Of a stretch of 64,000 nt of DNA, positions 1-11,680 are shown in pieces (the stretch's first letter is position 1; each line of letters begins with the position of its first letter). Below the pieces are notes generated by a model that searched no databases, had not been told where the DNA came from, and saw only the letters and a list, made by a program, of their open reading frames with translations. The DNA comes from Mycobacterium florentinum (lineage in GTDB: Bacteria > Actinomycetota > Actinomycetes > Mycobacteriales > Mycobacteriaceae): the NCBI RefSeq assembly GCF_010730355.1, contig NZ_AP022576.1, positions 4,836,001 to 4,900,000 on the forward strand, written 5' to 3'. The translations under genes were made by a program, and so were the position numbers.

Positions 1-1153
1 CGGCGGCGAACGGGCGGGCCATCGCGGTGGGGATGAGCCCGTAGCGAGGCACCGGGGGTGTGCGCGGTGCGGTGCCACGCGCCATCGGCAGTCCGCCCAG
101 CATGTTCGGCATCGAGCTGCCGTTGAGGGCGATGTTGGGCAGCGCCGCGGCTGCCATCGGGGTCGGCGGGATCACGCTGGTCCAGGCCGTGGGCACCGAC
201 ATCGGGCCCAGGTGGGCCGCCGTGCCGAGGCTGCCGATTACGCCCGATCCGATGTTCGGCAACGAGGAGGCCGCACTTGCCGCACCCGACGCGGCTCCTT
301 GCGCGGCGGCGGCGGCGCTTTCGGCCGCGGTGCGCGCCATACCCTGCGCGGTCTGGGCCATCGACAGCACGGAGGACATTCCGTACAGCGGGGTGGCGCC
401 CGCGTTGAGGTAGTTGGGCAGCCAGTTGGGCACCTGGGACGCGAGGTTGGTCAGCGTGTCCGAAACGGCGGTGCTGGTACCCGTCGAAACGGTGCCGGTG
501 GCGGGCGTGGTGAGCGACTGCATCGTGGAGGGCACCTGGGCGACCAGGTTCGCCAGGTCTGCGTGCTGCAATCCGGTGGCGGCCGTGGCCTGGCCGACCG
601 CATTACTCTGGGCGACCAACCCGGCGTCATCGGTGACCTTGGGCGGAAGGTTGAACTGGCTGACGTCGCAGACGGCCACCGAGTTTCCGGCGTATTGGTA
701 CATCGCGGCGGCGTCCTGCGCCCACATCTCGCCGTATTCGGCTTCGTTGGCCGCGATCGCTGCCGAGTTCTGGCCGAAGAAGTTGGTGGACATCAGCGTC
801 GCGAGCTGAACCCGGTTGGCCGTCACCACCGGTGGCGGAACGGTCATCGCGAAGGCGGCTTCATAGATCTCGACGGCGAGAGCGGCATGGCTAGCGGCCT
901 CTTCGGCCCGCGCGGCCGCACCCGACATCCACGCCACATAGGGGCCGAAGGCGGACGCCATGGTCAGCGACGTGGGACCCAGCCACCGTCCGGTGGTCAA
1001 TCCCGAGATCAGCGAGCGGTAAGAACTTGCGGCCGAGTGCAGCTCGGTGGCCAGGTTGGTCCAGGCGACCGCGGCCATGGTCATCGAGGCCGGCCCGGGG
1101 CCGGCGTACATCCGTGCGGAGTTGATCTCCGGGGGCAAAGCGCCAAAGTCCAT
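1..1153 (-). CDS. PPE family protein (PPE-SVP subfamily), C-terminus cut by window edge
   Basis: Reading leftward from ATG at 1153 the frame stays open to base 1. The product begins [20 protein letters not shown], the classical PPE N-terminus, and carries [11 protein letters not shown] near residue 120, matching the PPE motif SFFGxN. Further on is SVPTAW, the PPE-SVP signature, then [16 protein letters not shown], which resembles the usual PPE-SVP ending, so only a few codons should be missing. PPE proteins are exported by type VII (ESX, often ESX-5) systems, normally with a PE partner; no PE gene lies just upstream here, though one could lie beyond the left edge. A GAGGG about 8 nt before the ATG supports the start. 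The family is certain; the specific function is unknown. Confidence 0.93.
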   Translation of the reverse strand, partial: MDFGALPPEINSARMYAGPGPASMTMAAVAWTNLATELHSAASSYRSLISGLTTGRWLGPTSLTMASAFGPYVAWMSGAAARAEEAASHAALAVEIYEAAFAMTVPPPVVTANRVQLATLMSTNFFGQNSAAIAANEAEYGEMWAQDAAAMYQYAGNSVAVCDVSQFNLPPKVTDDAGLVAQSNAVGQATAATGLQHADLANLVAQVPSTMQSLTTPATGTVSTGTSTAVSDTLTNLASQVPNWLPNYLNAGATPLYGMSSVLSMAQTAQGMARTAAESAAAAAQGAASGAASAASSLPNIGSGVIGSLGTAAHLGPMSVPTAWTSVIPPTPMAAAALPNIALNGSSMPNMLGGLPMARGTAPRTPPVPRYGLIPTAMARPFAA

Positions 1154-1602
1154 CGTGAATCCCTCGTGTCAGCGGGCCGCGCGGGCCGCTACGGCCGGGG
1201 CGACCAGCTCAGTGGTGACGACCAACATGTGCTTCCCATCCCCGAGAGGTTCCTGCCAACAAACTGACGAGTTGATAATAACCTAGAAAACATACTAATG
1301 GTCAAGGAAGTGGGGAGTGATGCTGACTACAAGTATCGAGCCTGGTATGAACGCGACCGTTAATTCGGGGCCCGTGCTGCTAACCTCGTAGTCAGTTCAA
1401 ATGTCGTCCCGGGAATCGCGGTGCGTGTTTGCGCAAACCGCTCAAGAGCCGAGGTGTGTGCCCTGCTCGAGGAAGGCATCATCGACGTGAAGGCGATCAA
1501 CCCAGGTCAGGGCCCCGCTTGCCCAGTGGGGTCCGGTGTTGGCGCCGGGTTGCTCCCGCCGACCAGCGTTGATCGGCTATCTACCGATGCCGGAGAGTCG
1601 AG
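1154..1602. promoter_or_regulatory. Divergent intergenic region with an inverted repeat
   Basis: This 449-bp gap separates the PPE gene (leftward) from the first TetR gene (rightward). It has an AT-rich patch at about 1268-1305 that could hold the PPE promoter. CTGACTAC at 1323-1330 is repeated in inverted orientation at 1388-1395; extending the arms gives 10 of 11 matching bases. Its place upstream of a TetR gene makes it a candidate operator. A possible 65-codon ORF from GTG 1421 to 1618 has no homology I recognise and is not called. Confidence 0.35.
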
Positions 1603-2292
1603 TTGTCCGTTTCGATGACGAGCCACTCAACCGACGGGCGGGCCGATGCGACCCGCCGACACATCCTGCGCGCCGCATCGCACCAGTTCGCACGGCGGGC
1701 CTACCACGAGGTGGGCCTCGACGACATCCTCGCCGAGGCGGAACTGACCAAGGGCGCGATGTACTTCCACTTCCGGTCGAAGCACGCCCTGGCGGTCGCG
1801 ATCATCGACACGCAGACCGAAGCCGGCACCGTGGCCGTCCAGGACCTGGTCACGCGGGGACTTTCCGGCCTGGAGACCCTGATCGACTTCTCGTACCTGA
1901 TCGCCATCCAGGACATCAAGACCGATCGCGTCAGGGCGGGACTGAACCTGATCGAGTCGGTCGGGCGTTCGGAAGGCCTGCAGGAGAGGCTGCTGGAGCA
2001 GTGGGTCAAGGCGCTGGCCGACGTCGTTGCGCAGGCGATCGCCGAGGGTGACGTCGACGAACGGTGTGAACCGCTGGACGTCGGACGCATGATGGTGTCC
2101 CTGCACATGGGGCTGCGCAAGACCAGCAATCTGGACGATCCGGAACGGTTCCTGCTGGACCTCGAGAAGTGCTGGGGCCTGCTGCTGGCCGGGATCCTGC
2201 AACCCGACCGGGGCGACTACTTCCGGCAATTCCTGAGGCGACGTGCCGCGCTGGCGATCAACAGCAGTTCAACCCCCGCCGATTCCTCGTAA
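1603..2292 (+). CDS. TetR/ScbR-like transcriptional regulator (first of tandem pair)
   Basis: A 229-aa one-component repressor. Residues about 12-60 form the TetR helix-turn-helix, with DATRRHILRAASHQFAR, VGLDDILAEAELTKGAMYFHF and the K-x-x-L-A that normally follows. The pattern resembles ScbR/ArpA-type (gamma-butyrolactone receptor-like) regulators. The C-terminal half should be the ligand and dimer domain. The TTG at 1603 is preferred because GGAGAG lies about 5 nt upstream; ATG at 1615 is the alternative. The C-terminus (GLLLAGILQPD, YFRQFLRR) matches the next gene (ELLLPGIVSEA, YFRQFLSR), so the two are paralogues from a tandem duplication. Ligand and targets are unknown. Confidence 0.85.
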   Translation: MSVSMTSHSTDGRADATRRHILRAASHQFARRAYHEVGLDDILAEAELTKGAMYFHFRSKHALAVAIIDTQTEAGTVAVQDLVTRGLSGLETLIDFSYLIAIQDIKTDRVRAGLNLIESVGRSEGLQERLLEQWVKALADVVAQAIAEGDVDERCEPLDVGRMMVSLHMGLRKTSNLDDPERFLLDLEKCWGLLLAGILQPDRGDYFRQFLRRRAALAINSSSTPADSS

Positions 2293-2411
2293 CCAGGCCT
2301 GACGTCCCGGCCGGACTTGCGACTGCTGTTAATCTTGATTCTGTTGCAGCGCAATGTGAGACGAGATCACCCAATCTGCGCACCCGATGAAACTCCGGAG
2401 GAACAGGGGTA

Positions 2412-3119
2412 ATGGCGCGCCAGGTTCGGTCCGAGGTCACCAGGCGAAAGATCCTCAACGCCGCCATCGACGTGTTCGGCGAGGTCGGGTATCCGGCCGC
2501 GGGCTGGGGCACCATCATCGAGCGCACCGGGATGACCAAAGGCGCCCTCTACCACCACTTCGACTCGAAAGAGTCCCTGGCGTCGGCCATCATCGAGGAG
2601 GGCGCCGAGACGCTGCTCAACGCGTTCCGCAACGTGTGCGGGAAGGCGTCGCCGGGGCTGGAAAACCTGCTGCACGGCACGTTCACCACCGTCGGGATGC
2701 TGGGCTCGGACGAGACCGCCCGCGCCGCCGAGCAGCTGACCTGCACATTGCGCGGTTTCAACGAAGCGGCGGGACGCTTCTGCGCGGCGATGGTCGAGCA
2801 GCTGGCCGGCGAGGCCCGGCGGGCGATCGCGGAGGGTGACCTGCGGCAGGATCTCAATCCCGAATGGGTCAGCGAGGCGATCTTCGGCGCCATGTTCGGG
2901 ACGCGGGTGCTGGCCGATGCGATAGCCGGACTCGGTACGGATACCGGCGCCACCGGTGACCTCGAGCGCTTGGCCCGGGTGTGGGAACTGCTGCTCCCCG
3001 GCATCGTCTCGGAAGCGTCGCTGCCGTACTTCCGCCAGTTCCTTTCGCGCGAGGCCATGCGTCATTCCCGGCCTGTGGCGACGCGCCCCGATACCGCCGC
3101 CGTCTCGGAAATCGGGTGA
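2412..3119 (+). CDS. TetR/ScbR-like transcriptional regulator (second of tandem pair)
   Basis: A 235-aa TetR-family regulator with the HTH in residues 7-52 (VRSEVTRRKILNAAIDVFGE, IIERTGMTKGALYHHF, DSKESLASAI). ATG 2412 follows a good CGGAGGAAC Shine-Dalgarno sequence at 2396-2403. It shares the C-terminal LLLPGI and YFRQFLSRE motifs with the upstream gene. The two are separated by 119 bp, enough for a separate promoter. Its closest neighbour on the same strand is the BcsB-like gene 74 bp downstream, which is a plausible regulated partner; this is inference from position only. Confidence 0.85.
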   Translation: MARQVRSEVTRRKILNAAIDVFGEVGYPAAGWGTIIERTGMTKGALYHHFDSKESLASAIIEEGAETLLNAFRNVCGKASPGLENLLHGTFTTVGMLGSDETARAAEQLTCTLRGFNEAAGRFCAAMVEQLAGEARRAIAEGDLRQDLNPEWVSEAIFGAMFGTRVLADAIAGLGTDTGATGDLERLARVWELLLPGIVSEASLPYFRQFLSREAMRHSRPVATRPDTAAVSEIG

Positions 3120-3193
3120 ACCCGGGCAAATGCCCGGCGCGGACGACGGTCCGCCACGTCAAGTGCGTGCCGTTTCGACAACGTACCGAAAGA

Positions 3194-5173
3194 ATGCATA
3201 CTGTTCCGGTGGTGTACCGGAAGTATGTAGCCAGACTTGCAGCTCTGGCCGGTGTGATTGGTTTCCTGGTCTTGAGCGCCCCACCGTCGGGCGCCGCACC
3301 CTCGGATGCGGGTACGACGACGGAATCGCTGACGCTGTCGCTTGCCGACCTCGGGTCGGCCCCCAGCCTGGAGTTCTGGGGCCTGACCAGCACGCAGGTA
3401 CTGACCGTGCCGGTGCTGCGCGGCCTGACGCCGAGCGCACTGAACGCCACCGTCGAACTGCCGATCAATCTGCGCGCGGGGACGCTGACCGTGAGCCAGG
3501 ACCAGCGCACCCTCGCGAGGCTGAACCTGCCGGGTGCGGACCAGGCGCCGCTCGTCATCCCGCTGGCGGGTGCGGAAGTGGTCGACAACTGGCTCACGTT
3601 GACGTTGCGCACCTACCTGGTGCCGCTGGATGGATATTGCTTGTACCAGGACAGCCCGCTGCGCCTGTCCAGCCCGACGATCACCTACACCGGCGTCGAG
3701 CAGCTGCCCACGACGGTGGCGCACTTCTTGCCGCCGGTGTTGAAGAAGCTGAGCATCTACCTGCCGCAATCGCCGTCGACGTCCGAGTCCGACACCGCGA
3801 TTCAACTGGCCGCCTCGGCCGCCTCGCGCTATGGCCGGCAGAACCCCGAGATCGTCGTCGTCCCGTTGCCCGAGGGACAGGTGGCGCCGCCGGCACCGCC
3901 GCAATCCCTGGAACGCCAGATCGTCGTCAAAGAGGGATCTGACAACGGGCTGGCCCTGCAAGGCTCCGGGGCCGCGACCTGGCTGCTGATGTCCGGACCG
4001 CTCGGGGAAGCCGACGAATCCGACACCGCCGTGCTGTTCAACGACCTCTCCCAGCTGGCGGTTTCGTCCAAGGCCGTGGTCGATCAACTGAAGCCCAATC
4101 CGCAACTGCCCGGCGACAATACGACGATCCGCGACCTCGGGCAGCCCGTCGCCAATTCGACCCAGCTGCAACCTCGGGTGTCCATCGGATTGGACCAGAC
4201 CCGGTTCGGCAGATCCATCCGCGGCGTGCGCGTGCATCTGCAGGGCTCCTACACCCCGACCCCGTCCAACATCGGCGGTCAGGTGACCGTCAACGTCGGC
4301 CCGGAAGTCATCGATCACTTCCCGACCGACGGTCACGGCACCATCGACCGCTGGGTGGACGTGCCCGATCGGTTGCTGCAGCGATACACCAACCTTGATG
4401 TGGTGCTCGATGTGGCGGGCAATGTCGGACACTGCGGAGACTTCTACACCGCCGGGCCCGGCAACCAGCTGCTGACGCTGAACATCAACGGCGACACCAC
4501 AATTGAGAGCAAGCCCGCGGCTCCGCCGGTGCCCGACGGCTTCCAGTCGCTGCCGCAAGCGCTGATGCCCCGGATCCAGGTGGGCATCGAGGCGCACTCG
4601 CTGCCGGACACCATCCGCGCCGTCAACCTGGCGGTGGGACTGCAGCGCATCAGCTCGATACCGATCTACACCCACGTGACGAGCGTGCAGCAGGCCATCG
4701 ATTCGTCGAATCCCGCGATCCTGATTTCGGCCGACGGGTGGAACCACTCCAATGTGGTGCTGCCGGTGTCGGCGGGGCCCAGCGGGCCGATCACCGTCAA
4801 CGCCTACACGGCCGACGGCAAGCCGACGACGCTCTCGCTGGATCCAACGATGAAATTCGGTTCTCTCCAAACGGTTTTCAACCGTGGCCGGTCACTGCTG
4901 GTCGCGACGTCCAACGGCACTTCTGCTCAGGTCGACGAGCTGATCAGGTGGGTTGGCAGCGACAGCAAGCACTGGCAGCGGCTCAAGGGTGTCGCGGTGG
5001 TGGCCGTGGCCGGACAAGAGCCGGTGACCATCGAACACTCACCGACGGCCGGTCTGGTCGCCGCCGCGCCCGAGGAACACTCGGACCTGGGGTGGCTCTG
5101 GTGGGTGGGCGGCGCCTGGCTCGCGGTGACCGTCATCGGTGCCGGAGTGGTCGTGCTGCGGGCCAGGCGCTGA
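3194..5173 (+). CDS. BcsB-like cellulose-synthase regulatory subunit homologue, secreted and C-terminally anchored
   Basis: From ATG 3194 (659 aa) the protein starts with an export signal (residues about 15-40, ending SGAAPSD) and ends with one transmembrane segment, LGWLWWVGGAWLAVTVIGA, plus a short RARR tail. This is the topology of BcsB, the subunit outside the membrane that partners the glycan synthase BcsA. The body matches the BcsB pattern of jelly-roll and flavodoxin-like repeats (LTVSQDQRTLARLNLPG, DNWLTLTLRTYLVPLDGYC, GVRVHLQGSYTP). The open frame continues upstream into the TetR gene, but ATG 3194 with GAAAGA before it, directly ahead of the signal peptide, is the sensible start. 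No BcsA glycosyltransferase is encoded nearby, so the substrate is unknown and cellulose need not be the product. Confidence 0.62.
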   Translation: MHTVPVVYRKYVARLAALAGVIGFLVLSAPPSGAAPSDAGTTTESLTLSLADLGSAPSLEFWGLTSTQVLTVPVLRGLTPSALNATVELPINLRAGTLTVSQDQRTLARLNLPGADQAPLVIPLAGAEVVDNWLTLTLRTYLVPLDGYCLYQDSPLRLSSPTITYTGVEQLPTTVAHFLPPVLKKLSIYLPQSPSTSESDTAIQLAASAASRYGRQNPEIVVVPLPEGQVAPPAPPQSLERQIVVKEGSDNGLALQGSGAATWLLMSGPLGEADESDTAVLFNDLSQLAVSSKAVVDQLKPNPQLPGDNTTIRDLGQPVANSTQLQPRVSIGLDQTRFGRSIRGVRVHLQGSYTPTPSNIGGQVTVNVGPEVIDHFPTDGHGTIDRWVDVPDRLLQRYTNLDVVLDVAGNVGHCGDFYTAGPGNQLLTLNINGDTTIESKPAAPPVPDGFQSLPQALMPRIQVGIEAHSLPDTIRAVNLAVGLQRISSIPIYTHVTSVQQAIDSSNPAILISADGWNHSNVVLPVSAGPSGPITVNAYTADGKPTTLSLDPTMKFGSLQTVFNRGRSLLVATSNGTSAQVDELIRWVGSDSKHWQRLKGVAVVAVAGQEPVTIEHSPTAGLVAAAPEEHSDLGWLWWVGGAWLAVTVIGAGVVVLRARR

Positions 5174-5193
5174 TCACCGGGCTTAACGGGACG

Positions 5194-5559
5194 CTAGCGC
5201 TCGTCGTCCCACAACTGCTCGGTCAAATCCTGGAAGGTCGCCAGGGCGAATCGGTCGTCGGCCCGCATACCCACCGACTTGCTCATCAGCGCGCGCACGA
5301 CCGAGCCGTCTTTGTGGGCCAATTCGACGACCATGTTCGCCAGGGCATGAACGAGCGACAGTAGCGAGGATTCCGAGTCGGGTGCTTGGTGGAAAACTGC
5401 TTCGAAGCGAAGCGCCAACACCTCTTCCGGCTCGTAGCCCACCATTTCCGCAAATGCGGTGTTGGTGAACAAGATCGCGCCGTCGTCGCCGACCGCCAGC
5501 ACCGGGACCGGAATTCGTTCCAAAACCACCAAGGCGGGCAACTGCTTCAGGGTAGTCAT
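5194..5559 (-). CDS. Small PAS-domain protein
   Basis: A 121-aa protein consisting almost entirely of one PAS fold (IPVPVLAVGDDGAILFTN, FAEMVGYEPEEVLAL, then the end strand FALATFQDLTEQL). No kinase, cyclase, GGDEF or DNA-binding output domain is attached, so it should act as a stand-alone sensor or by binding a partner. The start MTTLKQ at 5559 has a weak ribosome site; the frame is open to 5649, so up to 30 more residues (for example from GTG 5607) are possible. It ends 20 bp from the convergent BcsB-like gene. Ligand and partner are unknown. Confidence 0.75.
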   Translation of the reverse strand: MTTLKQLPALVVLERIPVPVLAVGDDGAILFTNTAFAEMVGYEPEEVLALRFEAVFHQAPDSESSLLSLVHALANMVVELAHKDGSVVRALMSKSVGMRADDRFALATFQDLTEQLWDDER

Positions 5560-5695
5560 CGGCGATTGATTGTTCTGGTGCCGATTCTGTCGTCGCTCCA
5601 CAGGCCGATTATGGTCTATGCCAGAGGTCATGTTGCACATATTTCCCAACGCGTGCGCTGTCGGCGGTTTACTGCCATTTCTTTTTCGCCTCCGC

Positions 5696-7252
5696 TTACT
5701 CGTCTTCGGAAGCCGGCTGATACCGGGGGAACACGCCGGTGGGCGCCGGCAATACCGTGCCAGGGATTAGCCGCGCGGCGATCGCGACAAACGTCCGCTG
5801 GTCGTCGGACTGCCCGAGCAGGTCCAGCAGCTTGCCGGCCGACTCCGGCATGACCGGCGCAACCAGCAGTGCCGCGATGCGGACCGCCTCGCAGGTGGTG
5901 TACAGGACGGTGCGGAAGCGCACCTGATCCGCCTCGGAGTCGCTCTTGCGCAACACCCACGGCTGCTGGGCCGAAAAGTACTTGTTTGCCTCGCCCAGCA
6001 TCAGCCAGATCGCTTCCAGCGCCAGGTGCATCGCCTGGTCGTCGAAGTGGGCCCGCACCCGCTCCAGCAACGAGTCGGCGCGATCGAGCAGCTCGGTGTC
6101 GGCGGCGGTGAATTCGCCGGGTTCGGGCATCACCCCGTCGAGGTTCTTGGCGATCATCGACAGTGACCGTTGGGCCAGGTTCCCCAGCTCGTTGGCCAGA
6201 TCGGTGTTGATCCGGTTGATGATGGCTTCCTCGCTGTAGCTGCCGTCCTGACCGAACGGCACCTCACGCAGCAGGAAGTAGCGCAGCTGGTCCACGCCGA
6301 ACGCGTCGGCCAGCGCCACCGGGTCGATGGTGTTGCCCACCGACTTGCTCATCTTCTCGCCGCGGTTGTGCAGAAACCCGTGCGCGAAAACCCTTCGCGG
6401 GAGCTCGATTCCGGCCGACATCAGAAACGCCGGCCAGTAGACCGCGTGAAATCTGATGATGTCCTTGCCGATCATGTGCAGATCGGCGGGCCAGTAGCGG
6501 CGGAACAACTCCGAGTCGGTGTCGGGGAATCCGGCGCCGGTGAGGTAGTTGGTCAGCGCGTCGACCCAGACGTACATGACGTGGTCGGGGTGGTCGGGCA
6601 CCTGCACGCCCCAGTCGAACGTGGTGCGCGAGATCGAGAAATCGGTCAGCCCACCGGAGACGAAGCTGACGACCTCGTTGCGGCGCACCTCGGGACCGAT
6701 GAAGTCGGGGTTGGCTTCGTAGTGGGCCAGCAGCTTGTCGGTGTACGCCGAGAGCCGGAAGAAGAACGTCTGCTCCTTCTCGCTCCAGGTCACCGGGGCG
6801 CCCGTCTCCGTAGCGATGCGGGTGCCGTCGACCACCTCGGTCTCCGAGTCGCTGAAGTACCGTTCGTCGCGCACCGAGTACCACCCCGAATAGGTGGCCA
6901 GATAGATGTCTCCGGCGGCCTGCATGCGCCGCCAGATCTCCTTGGACGCCTCGTGGTGGTCGGCGTCGGTGGTGCGGATGAAGCGGTCGAACGAGATGTT
7001 CAACGCTTCCTGCATGCGTTGGAACACATCGGAATTGCGCCGGGCCAGCTCGGCGGTCGGCACGCCCGCGGCGGCCGCGGTCTCGGCGACCTTCTGGCCG
7101 TGCTCGTCGGTGCCGGTCAAGAAGCGCACGTCGAAACCGTCGAGCCGCTTGAAGCGGGCGATCGCGTCGGTCGCGATGTATTCGTAGGCGTGACCCACGT
7201 GCGGCGCACCGTTTGGATACGCGATCGCAGTCGTGACGTAATAGGGCCTCAT
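5696..7252 (-). CDS. metG: Methionyl-tRNA synthetase
   Basis: A 518-aa class I aminoacyl-tRNA synthetase that charges tRNA-Met, including the initiator, in the cytoplasm. The HIGH-type motif is [15 protein letters not shown] near residue 20 and the KMSKS loop is [14 protein letters not shown] near residue 300. The C-terminal helical anticodon-binding domain is present; there is no added dimerisation tail. The length agrees with the M. tuberculosis orthologue Rv1007c. It is divergent from tatD with only 24 bp between the start codons, so the promoters must overlap the coding regions or lie very close. Confidence 0.97.
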   Translation of the reverse strand: MRPYYVTTAIAYPNGAPHVGHAYEYIATDAIARFKRLDGFDVRFLTGTDEHGQKVAETAAAAGVPTAELARRNSDVFQRMQEALNISFDRFIRTTDADHHEASKEIWRRMQAAGDIYLATYSGWYSVRDERYFSDSETEVVDGTRIATETGAPVTWSEKEQTFFFRLSAYTDKLLAHYEANPDFIGPEVRRNEVVSFVSGGLTDFSISRTTFDWGVQVPDHPDHVMYVWVDALTNYLTGAGFPDTDSELFRRYWPADLHMIGKDIIRFHAVYWPAFLMSAGIELPRRVFAHGFLHNRGEKMSKSVGNTIDPVALADAFGVDQLRYFLLREVPFGQDGSYSEEAIINRINTDLANELGNLAQRSLSMIAKNLDGVMPEPGEFTAADTELLDRADSLLERVRAHFDDQAMHLALEAIWLMLGEANKYFSAQQPWVLRKSDSEADQVRFRTVLYTTCEAVRIAALLVAPVMPESAGKLLDLLGQSDDQRTFVAIAARLIPGTVLPAPTGVFPRYQPASEDE

Positions 7253-7276
7253 CGAGATTCACCCTATTGTGTGCGC

Positions 7277-8131
7277 GTGAGCTCCAGCCGACCTGGTAAA
7301 CGAGAAGCACCGCCCGCGCCGGAGCCGTTGGCGCCGCTGATCGATGCGCACACTCACCTCGACGCCTGCGGTGCCGATGACGCCGACGGTGTGGTGGCCA
7401 TCGTCGAACGTGCCGCGGCGGTCGGAGTGAGCGCCGTCGTGACGATCGCCGACGATCTGGACTCGGCGCGCTGGGCGGTCCGGGCGGCCGGCTGGGATCC
7501 ACGGGTATACGCCGCGGTGGCGTTGCACCCGACGCGCGCCAACGCGCTCGACGACGACGCTCGCGCCGAGATCGAGCGGCTGGTGGCCGACCCGCGCGTG
7601 GTGGCCGTCGGCGAGACGGGCATGGACCTGTACTGGCCCGGCCGGCTGGGCGGTTGCGCCGCGCCCGATGTGCAGCGAGAGGCCTTCGCCTGGCACATCG
7701 ACCTGGCCAAGCGGTGCGGCAAACCGCTGATGATTCACAACCGGGACGCCGACGCCGCGGTGCTCGAAGTGCTGGACGCCGAGGGTGCGCCCGACACCGT
7801 GATCTTTCACTGCTTTTCCTCGGACGCCGCCATGGCCCGCCGCTGTGTCGACGCCGGGTGGTTCATCAGCCTGTCCGGCACGGTGAGCTTCCGTAATGCG
7901 CACGCGCTGCGCGAAGCCGTGCCATTGATTCCGGCCGAACTGCTGCTGGTGGAAACGGACGCGCCCTTTTTGACACCGCATCCTTATCGTGGCGCACCCA
8001 ATGAGCCGTATTGCCTTCCTTATACTGTTCGAGCGATCGCGGAAGTGGTCGATCGTCCAGCCGACGAGCTGGCGCAAGTCACGACCGGCAACGCCCGGCG
8101 GGTCTACGGACTCGCCGAATCGGACGGGTGA
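7277..8131 (+). CDS. tatD: TatD-family metal-dependent DNase
   Basis: About 284 aa. TatD enzymes are TIM-barrel metal-dependent deoxyribonucleases. Visible metal ligands are DAHTHLD near residue 30, the Glu of VGETGMDLYW, the His of MIHNRDAD and FHCFS, and the Asp of VETDAPFLTP. GTG 7277 was chosen because it lies just after the divergent metG start; GTG 7271 is in frame and equally possible, and the first 20 or so residues are not conserved. It is the orthologue of Rv1008, and rpfB follows on the same strand. Confidence 0.93.
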   Translation: MSSSRPGKREAPPAPEPLAPLIDAHTHLDACGADDADGVVAIVERAAAVGVSAVVTIADDLDSARWAVRAAGWDPRVYAAVALHPTRANALDDDARAEIERLVADPRVVAVGETGMDLYWPGRLGGCAAPDVQREAFAWHIDLAKRCGKPLMIHNRDADAAVLEVLDAEGAPDTVIFHCFSSDAAMARRCVDAGWFISLSGTVSFRNAHALREAVPLIPAELLLVETDAPFLTPHPYRGAPNEPYCLPYTVRAIAEVVDRPADELAQVTTGNARRVYGLAESDG

Positions 8132-10298
<2,167 letters not shown>

Positions 10299-10387
10299 CT
10301 GCGGCGTTTGTAAGGCGCGGTTGCGTGTGGTTGGGTGCCCGCAGCGATAGTCTGCTGCGGTGGCGGAGGTTGGCTGGGTGATTGCGG

Positions 10388-11341
10388 ATGGCTGACGGCA
10401 ACACCGCTGCGCAGTGGGTGCCCACCGGGTCGGTCACCGTTCGCACGCCCGGAAAGGTCAACCTGTACCTCGCGGTCGGCGATTGCCGCGAGGACGGCTA
10501 TCACGAGCTGACGACGGTGTTTCAGGCCGTCTCGCTGCTCGACGAGCTGACGGTGCGCAACGCCGACGTCTTGTCGCTCGAGCTCGTCGGCGAGGGGGCC
10601 GACAAGCTGCCCACCGACGAACGCAACCTGGCCTGGCAGGCCGCCGAGCTGATGGCAGAGCACGTCGGCCGCGCGCCCGACGTCTCGATCATGATCGACA
10701 AATCCATCCCGGTGGCCGGCGGCATGGCCGGTGGCAGCGCGGATGCCGCGGCGGTGCTGGTCGCGATCAACTCGCTATGGGAACTCAACGTCCCGCGCCG
10801 CGATCTGCGCATGCTGGCCGCGCGGCTGGGCAGCGACGTGCCGTTCGCCCTGCACGGCGGCACGGCGCTGGGCACCGGCCGGGGCGAGGAGCTGGCCACC
10901 GTGCTGTCCCGCAATACCTTCCACTGGGTGCTGGCCTTCGCCTACGGCGAGCTGCTCACGCGCAAGGTGTTCGGCGAACTCGACCGGCTCCGGGAAGCCG
11001 CGGACACGCCGCGGCTCGGCGAGCCCGGGCCGGTGCTGGCAGCGTTGGCCACCGGCGATCCCGAGCAGCTGGCGCCGTTGCTAGGCAACGAATTGCAGGA
11101 CGCGGCGGTGAGCCTGAGTCCGGCGCTGCGGCGTACGCTGCGCGCCGGCGAGGAGGCGGGTGCGTTGGCCGGGATCGTCTCCGGTTCCGGCCCGACGTGC
11201 GCGTTTCTCTGCACGTCAGCGGCCTCGGCGGTCGATGTCGGTACGCGGCTGTCGGGGGCCGGTGTGTGCCGCACGGTGCGGGTCGCCAGCGGTCCGGTGC
11301 CGGGCGCCCGCGTGGTCCCGACGCCGATGACCGACGACTGA
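10388..11341 (+). CDS. ispE: 4-diphosphocytidyl-2-C-methyl-D-erythritol kinase
   Basis: A GHMP-family kinase, about 317 aa, that phosphorylates CDP-methylerythritol in the MEP (non-mevalonate) isoprenoid pathway. The substrate motif [12 protein letters not shown] is near the N-terminus and the ATP loop is [15 protein letters not shown]. The third motif is [17 protein letters not shown] 10388 is used; GTG 10418 (VPTGSVTVR) would match the shorter start I recall for Rv1011, so the first ten residues are uncertain. It lies 89 bp after ksgA in the tatD-rpfB-ksgA-ispE block. Confidence 0.95.
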   Translation: MADGNTAAQWVPTGSVTVRTPGKVNLYLAVGDCREDGYHELTTVFQAVSLLDELTVRNADVLSLELVGEGADKLPTDERNLAWQAAELMAEHVGRAPDVSIMIDKSIPVAGGMAGGSADAAAVLVAINSLWELNVPRRDLRMLAARLGSDVPFALHGGTALGTGRGEELATVLSRNTFHWVLAFAYGELLTRKVFGELDRLREAADTPRLGEPGPVLAALATGDPEQLAPLLGNELQDAAVSLSPALRRTLRAGEEAGALAGIVSGSGPTCAFLCTSAASAVDVGTRLSGAGVCRTVRVASGPVPGARVVPTPMTDD

Positions 11342-11680
11342 ACATGCTGTGAAATCCGACTCAAATTGCCGAAATGGTGGGTTGTTACTTAAGAGGAGTT
11401 TAAGATAACTCGCGGTGACGACTATCGATCAGCTCGAGCATTCGGTCCGGCCGTCCGCCGGGAGTCGCGGTGGACGGCCGATTGGTCGATGCCGGCCGGG
11501 CTCGGCGGGTCGGGGTCGTCGTGCCGATCGGGCAACCGGATACGGCGTTGCTGACCAGTCGCTATTTCGAGATCTAACCGCTTCCCAACTGTGCTCGCGT
11601 GCCTGCTGCAAAGTGTTGCCTGACGAGCGGAACATGAAAATCCGGGTCTTGGGGATAGCGCCGGAACCGAGGAGGTTTGC
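11342..11680 (+). promoter_or_regulatory. ispE-pks16 intergenic region with a possible leaderless promoter
   Basis: 339 bp without a confident gene. A clean -10 hexamer TAAGAT at 11401-11406 sits 8 bp before a GTG at 11415, the spacing of a mycobacterial leaderless start. From that GTG an 89-codon frame runs to 11684, overlapping the pks16 start. Its composition turns arginine-rich after residue 18, while another frame over 11470-11577 reads as ordinary protein (RRVGVVVPIGQPDTALLTSR) and then stops. This could be a frameshifted remnant of a small gene; no product is called. Confidence 0.3.

Noticed and set aside
2981..3193. An upstream extension of the BcsB-like frame into the second TetR gene
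   Set aside because: Would bury the signal peptide inside the protein; ATG 3194 places the signal at the N-terminus.
6170..7276. A long upstream extension of the tatD frame through metG
   Set aside because: It runs antisense through the whole metG gene; TatD homology starts only after 7277.
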